64,000 nucleotides of DNA from Methyloversatilis sp. (GTDB lineage Bacteria; Pseudomonadota; Gammaproteobacteria; Burkholderiales; Rhodocyclaceae). A model generated the notes under the pieces. The model ran no database searches. It saw only the letters and a program-made list of their open reading frames with translations, and was not told where the DNA came from. The DNA is taken from NCBI RefSeq assembly GCF_030696805.1, contig NZ_JAUYRO010000012.1, positions 62,001-126,000 on the forward strand. The letters run 5' to 3'. The translations under genes were made by a program, and so were the position numbers. How positions within the stretch are numbered: position 1 is the first letter of the stretch; every line of letters starts with the position of its first letter. Of the stretch, positions 18,275-26,617 are shown one piece after another.

Positions 18275-18721
18275 TCAGCGCGCCTGCGCCAGAAAGCGGT
18301 CCAGCGCCGCGGCAAAGGCGCGGCCGTCGCTGACCGAGAATGCCGACGGCCCGCCGCTCATGACGCCACTGTCGCGCAGGTCGTTCATCAGTGCGCGCAT
18401 CTGCAGCCGCTCGTGGATGGTGCCGGGTGAATACCACTCGCCGCGTGGCTCCAGTGCATGCGCACCGCGCGCCAGCACGGCAGCCGCCAGCGGAATGTCG
18501 GACGTGATCACCAGGTCACCGACGGCCACCGCCTGTTCGATGTGGCGGTCGGCGGCGTCGAAACCGTGTGCCACCTGCACGGCGCGGATCAGCGGTGACG
18601 GCGGCACGCGCAGCAGCCGGTTCGCCACCAGCGTCAGCCGCAGACCGGTGCGCGTGGCGGCGCGGAACAGGATGTCCTTCACCGGCGCAGGGCAGGCGTC
18701 GGCGTCAACCCAGATCGACAT
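18275..18721 (-). CDS. UPF0178 (YaiI/YqxD) family protein
   Basis: About 148 residues; the family-typical start MSIWVDADACPAPVK is the ATG at 18721, although the frame opens 33 bases earlier. The DADACP motif and later ITSDIPLA match the PIN-like fold of this family; function is unknown. Convergent with metW. The C-terminus (SDGRAFAAALDRFLAQAR) is usual. Confidence 0.92.
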   Translation of the reverse strand: MSIWVDADACPAPVKDILFRAATRTGLRLTLVANRLLRVPPSPLIRAVQVAHGFDAADRHIEQAVAVGDLVITSDIPLAAAVLARGAHALEPRGEWYSPGTIHERLQMRALMNDLRDSGVMSGGPSAFSVSDGRAFAAALDRFLAQAR

Positions 18722-18788
18722 TTCGCCGCTCACCGGAGCGACATCCATCGCCACTGACGATCAGGCGCCATCGAACAGCCAGCAAACA

Positions 18789-19052
18789 CTACTCCAGCGC
18801 CTTGCGCAGCAGTTCGTCGGTCAGGTCGTTCAGCGACATCTGCCGCTCGGTCGCCAGATCGCGCAGCCTCGCCGCCAGGGCCGAATCGATTTTCACCGCG
18901 AAGGGCACCAGGCCGCGCGCCTGATCGAGCTTGCGCTGCTCCTTGCGGTCCGGTGCGGTTCCCTCGCCCAGCGTGGTGCGCTGTCCGGCCGCATGCTTCA
19001 TCTGCGCCACGACTTTCAGGCGGTCATTCTTGTACAGATCGGTCTTCTTCAA
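18789..19052 (-). CDS. Small conserved protein with C-terminal helix pair
   Basis: 87 residues from a TTG at 19052, preceded by AGGA at a good distance; an ATG 17 codons later is the alternative. Lys/Arg-rich first half (MKKTDLYKNDRLKVVAQMK). The C-terminus (IDSALAARLRDLATERQMSL NDLTDELLRKALE) reads like a ribbon-helix-helix-type helix pair, so a DNA-binding or antitoxin-like role is conceivable but unproven. No toxin gene is adjacent. It is divergent from the YaeQ gene. Confidence 0.6.
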   Translation of the reverse strand: MKKTDLYKNDRLKVVAQMKHAAGQRTTLGEGTAPDRKEQRKLDQARGLVPFAVKIDSALAARLRDLATERQMSLNDLTDELLRKALE

Positions 19053-19134
19053 GTCGGTATCCTGTCAGGTCTTGTTTCACGGTTCCGGCGCACGTTGGAA
19101 GCACCGGAACACTCACGGGACAGCATTGTCGGCC

Positions 19135-19689
19135 ATGGCTCTGAAATCCACCATCTACAAGATCAATCTGAACGTATCGGACATGGACCGCGGCTACTAC
19201 GCCGAACATGCGCTGACCGTCGCGCGCCATCCGTCGGAGAACGACGAGCGCCTGATGGTGCGCGTGCTGGCGTTTGCGCTGTACGCGTCCGAAGATCTTC
19301 GCTTCGGGCGCGGCCTGAGCGCCGAAGACGAGGCGGATCTTTATGAAGCCGACCTGACCGGAGCCATCCGGTTGTGGCTCGACGTCGGCCTGCCGGACGA
19401 AAAACTGGTGCGCCGCGCCGCTTCGCGTGCCGGGAGGGTGGTTGTCGTGACCTATGGCCGCACCGCGGTGCAGTGGTGGGAGCAGTCGAAGGCCACGCTG
19501 GCGCGACTGAACAATCTCACCGTGTTGCGCCTGACCACGGCCGATACGCTCGCGCTGGCCGGTCTGGCGCAGCGCGCGCTGAACCTGCAGTGCATCGTGA
19601 ACGAAGGCCAGATCTGGCTGGGCGACGACGGTGCGATGCTGCAACCGGTCCCGCAACACGTATTCGGCCCGGACCCGTCAGGACGCTGA
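19135..19689 (+). CDS. yaeQ: YaeQ family protein
   Basis: 184 residues matching YaeQ from start (MALKSTIYKINLNVSDMDRG) to end. The fold is PD-(D/E)XK nuclease-like; HPSENDERLMVRVLAFALYA and WLDVGLPDEK carry the conserved acidic residues. E. coli YaeQ was once reported to suppress an rfaH defect, but a molecular role is not established. It stands alone, facing the ClpP-like gene across 178 bases in which I see no gene or clear terminator. Confidence 0.92.
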   Translation: MALKSTIYKINLNVSDMDRGYYAEHALTVARHPSENDERLMVRVLAFALYASEDLRFGRGLSAEDEADLYEADLTGAIRLWLDVGLPDEKLVRRAASRAGRVVVVTYGRTAVQWWEQSKATLARLNNLTVLRLTTADTLALAGLAQRALNLQCIVNEGQIWLGDDGAMLQPVPQHVFGPDPSGR

Positions 19690-19867
19690 ACTTTCTCCCG
19701 GGGCAGGCGGGTACCAACCCGGCTGCGGCAAACATCCGGTGCAGCGGCGCTGCGAGCTGACGGCTTTGGACGGGACATCGCTCCCGCGATCAGGTCGGTA
19801 AAGGATGATCGACAGCAGGTGATCGGCAGCAGGTCGCCGGCGCTGCTGCCCCGAGCGCCGGAATCTT

Positions 19868-20515
19868 TCAGGCTGCGCCGTCCGGCACGGTTCCCGGCTT
19901 CTTCCGTGCCGTCGTCGCTGATTTCGCCCGGGCGCGTTGCAGGCGCATCAGGCGGCGCTGGATTTCGTCGGAATCCATCCACAGGTCGCTACCCTTCAGG
20001 ATTTTCCCGATTTCGCTGTCGGACAGGAAAGGGGTGCAGATACGGCCCATCGCCTTTTCGAACCACTTTCCGACCGCAATCACCTCGGCCTGCTGTTCAT
20101 TGCCGCGTCCCGCGAAGCTGCCGGAGTAGATGTGGAACATGAGCTGGCAGTTGTCGTGGATGACCAGTTCGTCGCCACTCAGGAAGATCAGCGCCGCCAT
20201 CGAGTAGGCGCGCGCTTCCAGCACGGTGATCACGTGCGCTTCGGAGGCGAGGATGTTGTTGATGATCTGCAGGCCGGTATCGAATTCTCCGCCGGGCGAG
20301 TTCAGGTGCAGATAGATCAGGTCGGTCTCGCTTGCGGTGCGCAAGGTGTAGAACAGTTCGGTGTAGTGCTGAGGTTCTCCGATGTCACCGCACAGGTAAT
20401 AGGAAATCTGGTGGATCGGCATTTGCCGCTCGTAGCGGATCAGGCCGCTGAAATGCGCCGTCGTCTCCACGGGCGCATCCGGTTCTGTCCCTTCTGCGGT
20501 CGTTTTGTGCAGCAT
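19868..20515 (-). CDS. ClpP-like serine protease family protein
   Basis: 215 residues from ATG 20515, which has an AGGAG site; the frame extends upstream but is not protein-like. The ClpP/crotonase fold is clear: oxyanion motif NSPGGE (72-77), candidate catalytic Ser105 in ARAYSMAALIF and His128 in LMFHIYSG. It is distinct from housekeeping ClpP (which has IHQP at the His) and has no ClpX/ClpA neighbour. The C-terminus is Arg/Lys-rich. It may be a stand-alone protease or an adaptor-dependent paralogue. Divergent from the BON gene. Confidence 0.75.
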   Translation of the reverse strand: MLHKTTAEGTEPDAPVETTAHFSGLIRYERQMPIHQISYYLCGDIGEPQHYTELFYTLRTASETDLIYLHLNSPGGEFDTGLQIINNILASEAHVITVLEARAYSMAALIFLSGDELVIHDNCQLMFHIYSGSFAGRGNEQQAEVIAVGKWFEKAMGRICTPFLSDSEIGKILKGSDLWMDSDEIQRRLMRLQRARAKSATTARKKPGTVPDGAA

Positions 20516-20685
20516 CGCAAGCTCCTCGCTGGTTCTCTGCGGATTATGTGCCCATCGTCGGCGGTTTCGCCCAAGCCCCGGGGAGGCGCGGAGCGCGTTC
20601 GGCCTGAAATCGGTACGCCAGCGCACAGTGAATTTGGCCGGATCGGCAGACAGTCCGGTCGTCACGATTGGCTGACCTGCGCGGT

Positions 20686-21102
20686 ATGGCTGAAATGCAC
20701 GCATATTCCTGCTGGCGGTCCGGAGTCGTGGTGCTTGCTGCCGCGCTTGCAGGTCTGGGCGTCGTGCCGGCCGCCGGTTGCGGCGGGCGCGGCGAAGCGG
20801 CCACGCCAGCCACCCCGGCAGCGTCGCTGCGGGCCTCTGCTGAAGTCATCGACGACCCGCTGGTGACCAGCGTCCGTTCCATCTTGCGCAAGGATGCGGA
20901 GGTGACGAGACAGGTCAGGATTGCGCTGCTTCAGGACGCCGCTGTCAGCCGCTTCGACATCGAAGTCATCACGCTGAAAGGCCGCGCCAGCCTGGTCGGT
21001 GTGGTCGATCACCGGCATCAGGCCGCTCGGGCGCTCAAGCTCGCCGGTGCGGTCGACGGCGTGCTGGCGGTGCGCGACGAGCTCAGCGTCAAGCCGGATT
21101 GA
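20686..21102 (+). CDS. BON-domain protein, exported, possible lipoprotein
   Basis: 138 residues from ATG 20686 (or 20695). A hydrophobic signal ends at VPAAGC, an imperfect lipobox. The C-terminal 75 residues have the BON pattern (VTRQVRIALLQDAAVSRFDIEVITLKGRASLVGVV then AVDGVLAVRDELS). BON domains bind phospholipid or membranes in periplasmic proteins such as OsmY. Its stop overlaps the start region of the next gene (TGATG). Confidence 0.78.
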   Translation: MAEMHAYSCWRSGVVVLAAALAGLGVVPAAGCGGRGEAATPATPAASLRASAEVIDDPLVTSVRSILRKDAEVTRQVRIALLQDAAVSRFDIEVITLKGRASLVGVVDHRHQAARALKLAGAVDGVLAVRDELSVKPD

Positions 21103-22058
21103 TGCGGCCGGGCGACACACGGATCCACCACCCCGCGAGTGCGGCCCATCATTCGACGGTCAGCCCTGCACGCACCGACTCGGTCATGCAGCGCGGCGCC
21201 GGTGCGGTCGCCGCCGCGCGGTGGGCGTTGAGCAGCGCGGCACGGTCGCGACTGTTGCGCGGGTTCGCCGCAACGCGACGCCCGCATCACCAGACGCCCG
21301 GAGACTTCGGCCTGGCAGCCCATCCGTTGCGCATTCCGGCCACTGGAGGCAAGACACTGTTTGCCTGGTGGATACCGACAGCCACGCGCGCCGCCCTGCC
21401 ATCGGCTGCAGTGCTGGTGATCCACGGCTGGGGGGTCAATGCGGCCATGATGCTGCCCGCCATGTTGCCGCTGCACGCGGCCGGCATGGCTGTTTTGCTG
21501 ATCGACGCACGCTGCCATGGCGCCAGCGACGAAGAGGATTTCATGTCGATGCCGCGCTTTGCCGAAGACATTGCCAGCGGTCTCGACTGGCTGCATCAGC
21601 AACCCGAGGTCGATGCCACGCGGCTGGCGGTGCTCGGCCATTCGGTCGGTGCGGCGGCCGCGCTGCTGTGCGCCACCCGGCGCCGCGATGTGGCCGCCGT
21701 CGTCAGCCTGTCCGCGTTCGCTCACCCGGCTGCGCTGTTGCGCCGAATGCTGACAGGCCGGAGCGTGCCGTGGCTGCCGCTGGGCTGGGCGCTGACGCGC
21801 TATGTGCAGCACGTCATCGGCGCCCGTCTCGATGACATCGCACCGGTCACGACCCTGCCGGCCCTGAGCTGTCCGGTACTTCTGGTGCACGGCGTGGACG
21901 ACGAGATCGTGCCCTATGCCGATGCGCTGAGGCTGCAGGCGGCCAGCGGCGGCCGGGCGGAGCTGCTGCCAGTGGCCGCCGGTCATGACCTCAGCGATGC
22001 GGTAGGCTCTTGTGCCGGCCGCATCGTGGGCTTCCTCACCCGTACCCTTCATGTTTGA
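21102..22058 (+). CDS. Alpha/beta hydrolase
   Basis: 318 residues if it starts at ATG 21102, which shares a base with the upstream stop; ATG 21186 is an alternative that removes a poorly conserved leader. The hydrolase core has the oxyanion turn HGWGVNAAM, the nucleophile elbow GHSVGAAA, the acid HGVDDEIV and the His AAGHDLSD, so it should be catalytically competent. Substrate unknown. It overlaps the AsmA-like gene by 8 bases. Confidence 0.82.
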   Translation: MRPGDTRIHHPASAAHHSTVSPARTDSVMQRGAGAVAAARWALSSAARSRLLRGFAATRRPHHQTPGDFGLAAHPLRIPATGGKTLFAWWIPTATRAALPSAAVLVIHGWGVNAAMMLPAMLPLHAAGMAVLLIDARCHGASDEEDFMSMPRFAEDIASGLDWLHQQPEVDATRLAVLGHSVGAAAALLCATRRRDVAAVVSLSAFAHPAALLRRMLTGRSVPWLPLGWALTRYVQHVIGARLDDIAPVTTLPALSCPVLLVHGVDDEIVPYADALRLQAASGGRAELLPVAAGHDLSDAVGSCAGRIVGFLTRTLHV

Positions 22059-24024
22059 TTCGTCCCGCAGTCCCTGGCGCCGACCGCGCGTCATTGCGCT
22101 CACCTTGCTGCTCCTGCTGCTGACCGGCATCGCGATAGCCGAGTGGCGCGGCTGGCCCTTCCTCGCCTCGCCGCTGCAGAACCTGCTGTCCGGCCAGCTG
22201 GAGCGGCGCGTGCAGTTCATCGACGACGCGCCGGGTACGTTCACCGTGCGTTTCATCGGCGGCGTGCGCCTGCACAGCGCCCGGCTCGACATCGCGAGCG
22301 CACCCTGGAGCACCGCGCCGCATCTGTTGGACGGTCGAGACGTCAGTCTGCGGCTGCGCTACATCGACCTGTGGCACGCCTGGCGCGGGCAGCCGCTGCG
22401 CATCGAAAGCCTGCAGGCGGGCACGCTCGACGCCCACCTCGAACGACTCGCTGACGGACGCGCGTCCTGGCAGTTCGCCGCCGACAGCTCACCCGATGAA
22501 GCGACCGAATGGCCGCGCTTCGGCGAGTTCCGGATCCATGACGGTCTGCTCCGCTTCAGCGACCTGCGGCACGACGTCACGGTCGAGGCGCGCATTTCGG
22601 TCACCGGCGAGCAGGCGGACAGCGTCATGAACGTCGGCCTGACCGGCGCCTATCGCGACCAGCCGGTAAAGATCACGCTGCGCGCCAGCGGCACCCGACC
22701 GGAGAGCGCAGCGGCCGCGCAGACCACGGCGGTCGCACTGACGGCAAGCGGATCGGTCGGCCGCGCCACACTGGATTTCGCCGGCAGCGCCAGCGGCGTG
22801 CAGGACTTCGGTCAGCTATCCGGCCGCTTCAAGCTTGCCGGCCCGTCGCTGGCAGCGATCGGCGACCCGATCGGCGTCACGCTGCCCGGCACGCCGCCGT
22901 TTCGGGCCTCCGGCACGCTGGACAAGTCCGGCGGCGACTGGCAGGTCGGGGTGGAGGAAGCCCGCGTAGGGTCGAGCCAGCTGCAGGGTGATTTCCGTTA
23001 CGGGACAAGCACCGGCCGGCCATTGTTGAGCGGACGACTGGGCGGTGCCCGGCTGGTGCTGGCCGATCTGGGCCCGGCGCTCGGCGGCGCCAGACCCGCC
23101 CGTCGCGACGGCAAGGTGCTGCCCGGCGGCGCCTTCGATCTCGCCGCACTGCGCGCCATGGACGCCGACATTGCCATCGACGTCGCCGAAGTCGATCTGG
23201 GTACCCCGCTGCTGGGTGCCCTGCAGCCGCTGCGCGCGCAGCTCAGGCTGGCCGCCGGCGTGCTGTCGATCAGCGGACTGGACGCGCGCACCGCCGAAGG
23301 CTGGCTCAAGGGCGATGTAGAACTGGATGGCCGGGGTGACCTCGCGCTGTGGTCGGCCGATCTGCGCTGGGGCGACGTGCGGCTCGAACAGTGGCTGCGC
23401 CAGGCGCGTACCGACGCGCCGCCCTACGTCGCCGGTCGCCTCGGCGGCCGCGCCACGGTGACCGGTCAGGGGCGGTCCACGGCGGAGATCCTTGCCAGTC
23501 TCAAGGGCCGTGTGCAGGTGCAACTGCGCGAGGGCCGGATGTCGCATCTGGTGGTCGAAGCAGCCGGGCTCGATCTGGCCGAAGCGCTTGGCCTGCTGGT
23601 CAGTGGCGACACAACGTTGCCGCTGGACTGCGCGGTGGCCGACATTCAGGCTGAGGCGGGCGTGCTGCGCCCGCAGGTGATGGTGCTCGATACAGAAGAT
23701 TCGACCGTGTCGGTCAGCGGCTCGCTGTCGCTAGCGGCCGAAACGCTGGATCTGACCGCGATCGCGCTGCCGAAGGATTTCAGTCCGCTCACCTTGCGAT
23801 CGCCGCTGCGTGTGCAGGGTAGTTTCGCCGATCCTCAGGTGTCGCTCGAGAAGGCACCGATCGGCATGAAGGTGGCGGGTGCCGCGCTGCTGGCGCTGCT
23901 CAATCCGCTGGCGGCCCTGCTGCCGCTGGTCGACACCGGCAGCAGCGACGAAGCGGACCGCCTCGCCGCCGGCTGCGCGGCGCTGGCCCGGCGAGGTGCC
24001 GCGAAGGCGGCACCGACGAAATAG
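22051..24024 (+). CDS. AsmA family inner-membrane protein
   Basis: 657 residues. One N-terminal membrane helix (VIALTLLLLLLTGIAIA) anchors a long periplasmic region of repeated beta segments. The C-terminal AsmA block (LRVQGSFADPQVSLEK, then LALLNPLAALLPLVDTGSS) is typical of the family. AsmA-like proteins of the bacterial VPS13-like group are thought to carry phospholipid towards the outer membrane. The start overlaps the hydrolase stop, so the two are probably coupled. Confidence 0.88.
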   Translation: MFDSSRSPWRRPRVIALTLLLLLLTGIAIAEWRGWPFLASPLQNLLSGQLERRVQFIDDAPGTFTVRFIGGVRLHSARLDIASAPWSTAPHLLDGRDVSLRLRYIDLWHAWRGQPLRIESLQAGTLDAHLERLADGRASWQFAADSSPDEATEWPRFGEFRIHDGLLRFSDLRHDVTVEARISVTGEQADSVMNVGLTGAYRDQPVKITLRASGTRPESAAAAQTTAVALTASGSVGRATLDFAGSASGVQDFGQLSGRFKLAGPSLAAIGDPIGVTLPGTPPFRASGTLDKSGGDWQVGVEEARVGSSQLQGDFRYGTSTGRPLLSGRLGGARLVLADLGPALGGARPARRDGKVLPGGAFDLAALRAMDADIAIDVAEVDLGTPLLGALQPLRAQLRLAAGVLSISGLDARTAEGWLKGDVELDGRGDLALWSADLRWGDVRLEQWLRQARTDAPPYVAGRLGGRATVTGQGRSTAEILASLKGRVQVQLREGRMSHLVVEAAGLDLAEALGLLVSGDTTLPLDCAVADIQAEAGVLRPQVMVLDTEDSTVSVSGSLSLAAETLDLTAIALPKDFSPLTLRSPLRVQGSFADPQVSLEKAPIGMKVAGAALLALLNPLAALLPLVDTGSSDEADRLAAGCAALARRGAAKAAPTK

Positions 24025-24037
24025 AAAAAATTTGGAA

Positions 24038-24077
24038 AACATCCATAGGCCATCCGTATGGATGGTGTTAGGATGGT
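24038..24077. promoter_or_regulatory. Symmetric four-half-site operator for the RHH regulator
   Basis: Four half-sites, CATCC (24040-24044), CATCC (24051-24055), GGATG (24060-24064) and GGATG (24071-24075), are exactly mirror-symmetric about 24057.5. Within each arm the repeat is 11 bases. The last half-site includes the AGGATGG ribosome site of the gene starting at 24082. Ribbon-helix-helix proteins bind such arrays as cooperating dimers, so autoregulation is inferred. Confidence 0.65.
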
Positions 24078-24081
24078 TTGC

Positions 24082-24507
24082 ATGAATACAGCCCGTTCGC
24101 TTTCCGCCGTCAAGGTGAAGCCTGCCGAGTCCGAGAAGATCACCATCAATCTCGGTTTTGTCGATCTCGGCCAGATCGATCTGCTGGTCGCCGAGGGGTT
24201 CTACGGCAACCGCAGCGACTTCATCCGTACCGCCATCCGCACCCACCTGGCCAGCCATGCCGACGCGGTGAAGCATGTCGTCACGCGCCGCATGTTCGTG
24301 CTCGGTCTGCAGAATTTCAGCGCGGCCGACCTGCAAGCCGTATGCGACGGCGGCGAGACGCTGCAGATACGCGTACTCGGGCTGGTCACGCTGGCCGACG
24401 ACGTCACACCCGAACTGGCCCGCGCAGCCATCGCCTCGATCGATGTGCTGGGTGCGCTGCATGCGAGCCCCGCGGTGAAGGCCGCACTGGCCGATCGCGT
24501 GCTCTGA
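24082..24507 (+). CDS. CopG-type ribbon-helix-helix transcriptional regulator
   Basis: 141 residues from ATG 24082, chosen because AGGATGG lies about 6 bases upstream; the earlier ATG 24058 is inside the operator. The N-terminal RHH domain has a beta-strand (EKITINLGFVDLGQID) followed by two helices (GNRSDFIRTAIRTHLASH). The C-terminal 80 residues probably serve oligomerisation or ligand binding. It lies 36 bases before the PHA depolymerase gene, and similar pairs occur in other betaproteobacteria, so it probably controls that gene as well as itself. Confidence 0.82.
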   Translation: MNTARSLSAVKVKPAESEKITINLGFVDLGQIDLLVAEGFYGNRSDFIRTAIRTHLASHADAVKHVVTRRMFVLGLQNFSAADLQAVCDGGETLQIRVLGLVTLADDVTPELARAAIASIDVLGALHASPAVKAALADRVL

Positions 24508-24543
24508 GCCCCGACGACACCCGCTTCCATGAATGAGGTTCCC

Positions 24544-25677
24544 ATGAACACACAGTTCCAGCTTCTGATGCGCGACGCCACCCGCCTGACGCAGGCCGGG
24601 CGGCTGAGCGAAGCCACCGAAGCCATCCAGCGCGCGCTCGAAGGCGTGGCGACGGCAGCCGGCATGCCTTCCCATGTTTTCGAAGGTGAGTCGTTCGAAG
24701 TGAAGGAGATGCCGGCCGGCCTGCCAGGTACCGATCGGCCGGCGGTGCGGCCGGATGCGCCGACAGTGCAGAAGGGCCGTTTCACCGACGAGCGCTTCAT
24801 GCACGGCGGAGTGACACGCCAATACAAGCTGTATCAGCCGGCCGGACGCACCGGCGAGGCGCTGCCTCTGGTGGTGATGCTGCACGGCTGCACGCAGAAC
24901 CCGGACGATTTCGCTGCCGGCACCGGCATGAATGCACTGGCCGACGAGCTGGGTTTCGTCGTGGTCTACCCTGCGCAGTCGCAGGCTGCCAATCCGCAAG
25001 GCTGCTGGAACTGGTTCGAGCATGCCCATCAGAAGCGCGGCAGCGGTGAGCCTGCGGCCTTGGCCGCGCTGACGCTGTCGGTGATTCAGGCGTACGGCAT
25101 CGACGCCCGGCGCGTGTTCGTTGCCGGGCTGTCGGCAGGGGGCGCTATGGCCGACATCGTTGCCAACGCCTACCCGGACATTTTCGCGGCGGCGGGCGTG
25201 CATTCCGGTCTGCCGTGCGGCGCGGCGGGCAGCGTTGCCGAGGCGTTCGCGGTCATGTCGGGTGGTTCGCCGGACACCTCACCGCTGACCGGTGTGATGA
25301 AGAAGCGTCGCGGCGCGGCGCAGCAAGCAGTGCGCGCGGTGCCGACCATCGTGTTTCACGGCGATCGTGACCACACCGTGCATCCGCGCAACGGCGAACA
25401 GGTGATTGCAGCCGCGCTTGGCCGTGTCGCCGGTCAGCCCGAGAAACGCCGCACGCACACACAGCAGGGTAAGTCGGAAAAGGGGCGGCACTACACTCGC
25501 ATCGTGCATGACGATCACGACGGGGCAGCGCTTGCCGAGCACTGGGTGGTGCACGGTGCCGGACACGCATGGTCAGGCGGGCAGGCGGCCGGCTCCTACA
25601 CCGATGCCGGCGGCCCGGATGCCACACGCGAAATGCTGCGATTCTTCCTGGCGCAGGTGAGCACGCCGGGCGCCTGA
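24544..25677 (+). CDS. Short-chain polyhydroxyalkanoate depolymerase (LpqC/PHB esterase family)
   Basis: 377 residues from ATG 24544, preceded by GAGG; an ATG at 24529 also fits. An N-terminal helical hairpin (about 1-40) precedes a type 1 catalytic domain with the oxyanion turn LHGCTQNPDDF, the lipase-box Ser near 197 in GLSAGGAM, FHGDRDHTVHP, and a His near the end (HGAGHAWSGG). The family cleaves polyhydroxybutyrate or related esters. No signal peptide is evident, so intracellular granule use is as likely as secretion. The stop codon lies inside a strong terminator-like stem. Confidence 0.85.
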   Translation: MNTQFQLLMRDATRLTQAGRLSEATEAIQRALEGVATAAGMPSHVFEGESFEVKEMPAGLPGTDRPAVRPDAPTVQKGRFTDERFMHGGVTRQYKLYQPAGRTGEALPLVVMLHGCTQNPDDFAAGTGMNALADELGFVVVYPAQSQAANPQGCWNWFEHAHQKRGSGEPAALAALTLSVIQAYGIDARRVFVAGLSAGGAMADIVANAYPDIFAAAGVHSGLPCGAAGSVAEAFAVMSGGSPDTSPLTGVMKKRRGAAQQAVRAVPTIVFHGDRDHTVHPRNGEQVIAAALGRVAGQPEKRRTHTQQGKSEKGRHYTRIVHDDHDGAALAEHWVVHGAGHAWSGGQAAGSYTDAGGPDATREMLRFFLAQVSTPGA

Positions 25678-25694
25678 CTGTTTCAGGCGCCCGG
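25666..25694. terminator. 12-bp perfect stem, bidirectional terminator-like
   Basis: CCGGGCGCCTGA pairs perfectly with TCAGGCGCCCGG around the loop CTGTT. It spans the depolymerase stop codon and ends 6 bases before the last codon of the convergent small gene. No U-tract follows on either strand, so termination efficiency is uncertain, but the stem is far above chance. Confidence 0.6.
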
Positions 25695-25699
25695 GTGGA

Positions 25700-25774
25700 T
25701 CAGCGGAAGCCGAAAAAGGACAGTACGGCGAGAACGATGACGACGGCGCCGACGATATAGACAATGCTGTTCAT
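25700..25774 (-). CDS. 24-residue single-pass membrane peptide
   Basis: The frame encodes MNSIVYIVGAVVIVLAVLSF followed by FGFR and a stop: one membrane helix with a short basic end. Similar short peptides, beginning MN-IYIVG and ending FLGLR, recur in many proteobacterial genomes in my memory of annotations, mostly as unnamed membrane proteins. The bases upstream of ATG on its strand are CACCTCC, so there is no Shine-Dalgarno sequence. It faces the depolymerase gene across the terminator-like stem. Function unknown. Confidence 0.6.
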   Translation of the reverse strand: MNSIVYIVGAVVIVLAVLSFFGFR

Positions 25775-25916
25775 GGAGGTGTGTCCGGATGCAGTTGAGG
25801 TCGGATTGACAGCGCACGCCGACAGAACTCTGGCGTGCGGATCGTGAACCTATCGCCTTGAGATCTGGCTGTCCGTATGCCAGCGCACAAAACTCCCTGT
25901 GCGCGGGCAGGTGAGG

Positions 25917-26615
25917 TCATTCTCCGGGCGCGAATGCGTCCGCCGCCGGCCCAGTCTCGGGCAGGACGTAGATCACCGCCGGTCGCCTTGACTGTGGACC
26001 GGGCCTGATGTGGCGCTCGTAGAATGCCACCGGCACATTGATGCAGCCGTAGGAGATGCGGTTGTCGTCCGGGGTGGGCGTCGCGAGGCGTTCCAGACGT
26101 CGTTCCGACGGCTTGCTCAAGCGCACGCGGTGCAGCGATACGGCACTGTCGTAGTCCACCCAGGTGACGTCCTCGCCTTTCAGGTTGGTGCCTTGTTCCG
26201 ACACAAACCGCCCGGCGGGCGTGGTGCGCTCCTCAGGCCTTATCTGGCCCATCGGCCGCTCGCCGATACCGGGAACCGAGTGGTCGCCGATGGCTGCGCC
26301 CAACAGCACCGCACTCGTGCCGAGCAGGCGTGCGTCAGCGTCGAACGCGAACAGGCGTGCCTGTTTCTTGTCGATGACATGAAAGGGCGCGCCGGCATTG
26401 TCCCGCGATGCGGCGATCCAGATAACGGTGCGGCGCACCTCGGACGAAGCGGTCTCGAGTGCCCTGTCGGTGTCGGGCTCAGCTGCGTAACCCGACAACG
26501 GCAGTGCGCACAGGACTGCGAGTGCGCCCAGCTGCATGGAGCTGTTACGGATGCGAGCTTGAAGTCGTCGCCATGCCGCCTCGGCGGCGGCATGGGTACA
26601 GCTCATGTCATGCAA
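25917..26615 (-). CDS. L,D-transpeptidase-like (YkuD) protein
   Basis: 232 residues from ATG 26615 (26606 and 26537 are possible). A signal peptide core lies at about 28-45 (LGALAVLCALPLSGYAAE). The catalytic-type motif RISYGCINVP holds the Cys, with a conserved Arg/Val-rich C-terminal segment after it. Such enzymes cross-link peptidoglycan stems or attach proteins to the wall. The His usually found ahead of SxGC is replaced by a less obvious arrangement (ISYGC directly after DDNR), so activity needs proof. It follows the Ser/Thr-rich protein gene by 2 bases. Confidence 0.7.
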   Translation of the reverse strand: MHDMSCTHAAAEAAWRRLQARIRNSSMQLGALAVLCALPLSGYAAEPDTDRALETASSEVRRTVIWIAASRDNAGAPFHVIDKKQARLFAFDADARLLGTSAVLLGAAIGDHSVPGIGERPMGQIRPEERTTPAGRFVSEQGTNLKGEDVTWVDYDSAVSLHRVRLSKPSERRLERLATPTPDDNRISYGCINVPVAFYERHIRPGPQSRRPAVIYVLPETGPAADAFAPGE

Positions 26616-26617
26616 TT

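Noticed and set aside
18789-19052. Toxin-antitoxin module
   Set aside because: The small protein has an RHH-like end, but no toxin gene adjoins it; the neighbour is the conserved YaeQ protein.
24058-24081. Upstream ATG for the ribbon-helix-helix regulator
   Set aside because: It lies inside the operator array and lacks a ribosome site; ATG 24082 has AGGATGG.
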